The notes under the pieces are model-generated. The model ran no database searches, was not told where the DNA came from, and worked only from the letters and a program-made list of their open reading frames with translations. Below are positions 14,041 through 16,402 of a DNA stretch of 16,402 bases, piece by piece. Position numbers and translations under genes: made by a program. The stretch lies in the NCBI GenBank assembly GCA_964634675.1, contig CAZWLH010000031.1, positions 1-16,402 on the forward strand. Direction: 5' to 3'. How positions within the stretch are numbered: position 1 is the first letter of the stretch; each line of letters starts with the position of its first letter. Origin of the DNA: UMGS172 sp964634675 (lineage in GTDB: Bacteria; Bacillota; Clostridia; Oscillospirales; Acutalibacteraceae).

Positions 14041-15309
14041 TCATTCTGTCGCTTCGTTGTCTTCCTTTATGACCGTAACGTTTATTTCCAAAATACGCCT
14101 TTCGGCGACCTTTGTGACCTTTATGTGAAGGCTTTCATAGTCAAACTCATCGCCCTCCTCGGCAAGCTTGCCGAGTCTTTCAAGCACCCAGCCGCCGACC
14201 GAGACCGATTCGCTCGTCTCATCCGACTTTAAATCGAAATATTCGAAAAGGCGCTCAAGCTGAGTACTGCAAAGTACGGTGACCGTTCCGTCGGTCTCAT
14301 CCTTAAACTCTTCGACTATCTCGTCGTATTCGTCCCATATTTCACCGACAAGTTCTTCCAAGATGTCCTCCATGGTTGCGATACCGACCGTTCCGCCGTA
14401 CTCATCCGAGATGACGGCCATATGAGTCTTTTTCTGCTGCATAAGCTTCAGCAGCTCGCTTATCGGCATCTGGCGTGCGACAAAAACGGTATCCTTGATT
14501 ATCGAATCGACCGATTTGCCGTCACCGATGACGTACTTGTTAAAATCCCTTATATGTATTACTCCGATGATGCTGTCAACACTTTCGTCATACACGGGAA
14601 GTCGCGAAAAGCCGGATTCGTCAAAAGCTTTTGCGATTTTTTCAACACTGTCCGACTTGTCGACTGCGATCATATCAACACGCGGTGTGAGTATGTCGCT
14701 GACGGAACATTCACTGAACGAAATTGCCGAGCGAATAAGATCGCTCTCCTCCTCGTCAAGTCCGCCGCCTTCTTCGGCCTCGTCGACAATGTTTATCAGC
14801 TCGTCACCCGTTATCGTGTCGTTGCTTTCAAGCCTGAAAAGCTTTTTGAGGAACTTTTTCCAAGCCACGAAAAACGCCACAAACGGCGTGAATATCACCA
14901 TAAGCGCCTTGAGAAACGGTGCGGCAAAGATCGCAAAGCTCTCGGGCTTTTCTTTGGCAACACTCTTGGGGCTGACCTCGCCGAAAACGAGTATCGTGAC
15001 CGTCATCACAACGGTCGATACGGTCGAACCGATGCTTTCGTTGCGGATAAGATCCATAAAAAGCACCGTGGCGATCGAGGTTGCGGCAATGTTGACGATG
15101 TTGTTGCCTATAAGCACGGCCGACAGCATTTTATCGTAATTGTCGGTGAGCGAATAGGCAAGTGCGGCACGGCGGTTACCGTCGTCTGCCATCATCTTGA
15201 GCCTGATTTTGTTTAATGATGTGAATGATGTTTCCGACGCCGAAAAGAACGCCGAAAAGGCAATGAGAATAATAAGAATTATTATCTTCAGCCAACTGTC
15301 CGGATCCAA
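14041..15309 (-). CDS. CNNM/CBS-domain membrane protein (CorC/HlyC, hemolysin-like family)
   Basis: A 422-residue member of the CNNM (DUF21) family linked to magnesium/cobalt or sodium transport or its regulation; older annotation as hemolysin is by name only. Residues 1-~185 are the transmembrane CNNM domain, with FSASETSFTSLN (19-33), IGNNIVNI (67-74) and GEVSPKSVAKEKPE (110-123). Then come two CBS domains, ~205-265 (TPRVDMIAVD, RLPVYDE, GVIHIRDF) and ~270-330 (MAVISDEYGGTVGIATMEDILEELVGEI), which bind adenine nucleotides in studied relatives. The C-terminal CorC_HlyC domain is at ~340-415. The start is TTG 15309, backed by AGGAGG 8 bases upstream. The three-gene operon runs on through the beta-helix gene and the aldolase, but a functional link to them is not evident. 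Confidence 0.9.
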   Translation of the reverse strand: MDPDSWLKIIILIILIAFSAFFSASETSFTSLNKIRLKMMADDGNRRAALAYSLTDNYDKMLSAVLIGNNIVNIAATSIATVLFMDLIRNESIGSTVSTVVMTVTILVFGEVSPKSVAKEKPESFAIFAAPFLKALMVIFTPFVAFFVAWKKFLKKLFRLESNDTITGDELINIVDEAEEGGGLDEEESDLIRSAISFSECSVSDILTPRVDMIAVDKSDSVEKIAKAFDESGFSRLPVYDESVDSIIGVIHIRDFNKYVIGDGKSVDSIIKDTVFVARQMPISELLKLMQQKKTHMAVISDEYGGTVGIATMEDILEELVGEIWDEYDEIVEEFKDETDGTVTVLCSTQLERLFEYFDLKSDETSESVSVGGWVLERLGKLAEEGDEFDYESLHIKVTKVAERRILEINVTVIKEDNEATE

Positions 15310-15317
15310 AAGGAATC

Positions 15318-15323
15318 CCTCCT
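15318..15323 (-). promoter_or_regulatory. Shine-Dalgarno supporting a TTG start
   Basis: AGGAGG on the minus strand is 8 bases before TTG 15309. No ATG or GTG in frame is better placed, so the CNNM gene is read from a TTG codon. Confidence 0.75.
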
Positions 15324-15364
15324 AAATAATTATTTATCGAATTATTGTGCAATCCGACATTTTA

Positions 15365-15393
15365 ATCATATCACAACACCTCTTATTTTGCAA
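15365..15393 (-). promoter_or_regulatory. Extended -10 promoter of the CNNM/beta-helix/aldolase operon
   Basis: TTGCAA (15393-15388) and TATGAT (15370-15365) are 17 bases apart on the minus strand. The -10 is preceded by TGA, an extended -10 (TGN). The leader to TTG 15309 is about 50 bases. Confidence 0.7.
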
Positions 15394-15472
15394 GATAAAT
15401 CGTACACTGCGTTCATTTTATATTGTTGCCGAAACCGTTGAGTTAAATTTCGTCTTTATTTTTGCCAAATCC

Positions 15473-15500
15473 TTGACAAATCGCAAAATTGCTATATACT
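15473..15500 (+). promoter_or_regulatory. Promoter of glyS
   Basis: TTGACA (15473-15478) and TATACT (15495-15500) are 16 bases apart. The start would be near 15507, leaving a leader of only about 25 bases. That is too short for a T-box element, so glyS is not expected to be under tRNA-sensing control. Confidence 0.7.
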
Positions 15501-15531
15501 TATTAAATACAGAAAAAATCGGAGGTAGACT

Positions 15532-16402
15532 ATGCTTAATCAAGACAAGAATATGGACACTATCGTGGCTCTTGCCAAGGGCAGAGGCTTTGTTTATGCC
15601 GGAAGTGAGATATACGGCGGACTTTCAAACAGTTGGGATTACGGTCCCTTGGGCGTTGAGCTTAAGAACAACGTTAAAAAGGCTTGGATGAAAAAATTTG
15701 TTCAGGAATCTCCTTATAATGTAGGACTTGATTCCGCTATTATTATGAATCCCGAAACCTGGGTCACCAGCGGACACGTAGGCGGCTTCTCCGATCCCTT
15801 GATGGACTGTAAGGACTGCCGTGCACGTCACAGAGCCGACAAGCTTATTGAGGATGTCGGCGGCAAGGCCGAGGGTATGACCTTCGAGCAGATGGAGCAG
15901 TATATTAAGGATAACGGCATCACCTGCCCCGAATGCGGCGGTAAGAATTTCACCGATATCCGCAAGTTCAACCTTATGTTCAAGACCTTTATCGGTGTCA
16001 CCGAGGATGCCAAGAACGAGGTATATCTCCGTCCCGAGACCGCACAGGGAATTTTCGTAAACTTTGCCAACATTCAGCGTACCACCCGTAAGAAGCTCCC
16101 GTTCGGTGTTTGCCAGATCGGCAAATCCTTCCGTAACGAGATCACTCCCGGCAACTTTATTTTCCGTACCCGTGAATTCGAGCAGATGGAATGCGAATTC
16201 TTCTGCAAGCCCGACACCGACCTTGATTGGTTCTATTATTGGAAGGATTTCTGCAAGAATTGGCTTCTTTCGCTTGGCATCAAGGAAGAAAACATCCGTA
16301 TGCGTGACCACGAAAAAGAGGAGCTTTCCTTCTATTCCAAGGCCACTACCGATATCGAGTTTATGTTCCCGTTCGGTTGGGGTGAGCTTTGGGGCATAGC
16401 CG
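15532..16402 (+). CDS. glyS: Glycyl-tRNA synthetase (alpha2 type), C-terminus cut off by the window
   Basis: Charges tRNA-Gly with glycine in the cytoplasm. This is the single-chain, eukaryote/archaeal-like homodimeric class II enzyme, not the alpha2beta2 form encoded as GlyQ plus GlyS. The first 290 codons show the N-terminal catalytic core: RGFVYAGSEIYGGLSNSWDYGPLG (18-41, in parts), SGHVGGFSDPLMDCKDC (80-96), a Cys4 pair (C93/C96 and C132/C135, possible zinc site), RPETAQGIFVNF (167-178), and motif 2 CQIGKSFRNEITP (194-206) with FEQMECEFF (216-224). The usual length is about 460 residues, so about a third is missing. GGAGG is 6 bases before ATG 15532. It has its own promoter at 15473-15500 and is divergent from the CNNM operon. 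Very sure. Confidence 0.96.
   Translation, partial: MLNQDKNMDTIVALAKGRGFVYAGSEIYGGLSNSWDYGPLGVELKNNVKKAWMKKFVQESPYNVGLDSAIIMNPETWVTSGHVGGFSDPLMDCKDCRARHRADKLIEDVGGKAEGMTFEQMEQYIKDNGITCPECGGKNFTDIRKFNLMFKTFIGVTEDAKNEVYLRPETAQGIFVNFANIQRTTRKKLPFGVCQIGKSFRNEITPGNFIFRTREFEQMECEFFCKPDTDLDWFYYWKDFCKNWLLSLGIKEENIRMRDHEKEELSFYSKATTDIEFMFPFGWGELWGIA

Noticed and set aside
15501..15531. Possible T-box riboswitch before glyS
   Set aside because: The predicted leader is only about 25 bases, far too short for a T-box stem and antiterminator.

Overview
This window is a chromosomal segment from a low-to-mid GC Firmicute. It is most likely a gut-type clostridium of the Oscillospiraceae/Ruminococcaceae kind. 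The evidence is the greA-lysS pair, an alpha2-type glycyl-tRNA synthetase, strong Shine-Dalgarno sites (GGAGG) with sigma-A type promoters, HPr-kinase-like and WbsX/GH99-like proteins, and a cohesin-like surface protein. Species cannot be assigned from sequence alone. No phage genes, insertion sequences, CRISPR arrays, tRNA or rRNA genes were seen.

Layout. (1) 1-1443, minus strand: the end of the window holds the N-terminal 284 codons of lysS, preceded by greA. Both read from a perfect-consensus promoter at 1415-1443. (2) 1478-8243, minus strand: a tightly packed probable operon read from a promoter at 8285-8313. In order of transcription it encodes an HPr-kinase-like P-loop protein, an RlmB-type rRNA methyltransferase, a 948-residue membrane protein that looks like a P1B-type ATPase with every catalytic motif eroded, an O-antigen-ligase-like membrane protein, and a WbsX/GH99-like glycan protein. 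The genes overlap or lie a few bases apart, except for an 86-base gap before the last one. (3) 8422-11323, plus strand: a short, divergent enolase, then a secreted, membrane-anchored protein with a cohesin-like domain and a cysteine-rich module. The second gene has its own promoter. (4) 11333-11372: a strong bidirectional terminator. (5) 11376-15309, minus strand: a three-gene operon read from an extended -10 promoter at 15365-15393. It encodes a CNNM/CBS (CorC/HlyC) membrane protein, a cytoplasmic GH110-like parallel beta-helix protein, and a KDPG/KHG aldolase with a C-terminal VOC (glyoxalase-like) domain. (6) 15532-16402, plus strand: the first 290 codons of glyS, with its own promoter.

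How it fits together. The two ends and greA are housekeeping translation and transcription genes. The beta-helix/aldolase pair suggests intracellular breakdown of a sugar or uronate-containing oligosaccharide. The O-antigen-ligase-like and WbsX-like genes suggest synthesis or remodelling of a surface polysaccharide. The most unusual item is the catalytically dead P-type-ATPase-like protein with a ~400-residue disordered acidic N-terminus. It is translationally coupled to the ligase-like gene, and its job cannot be read from known families.
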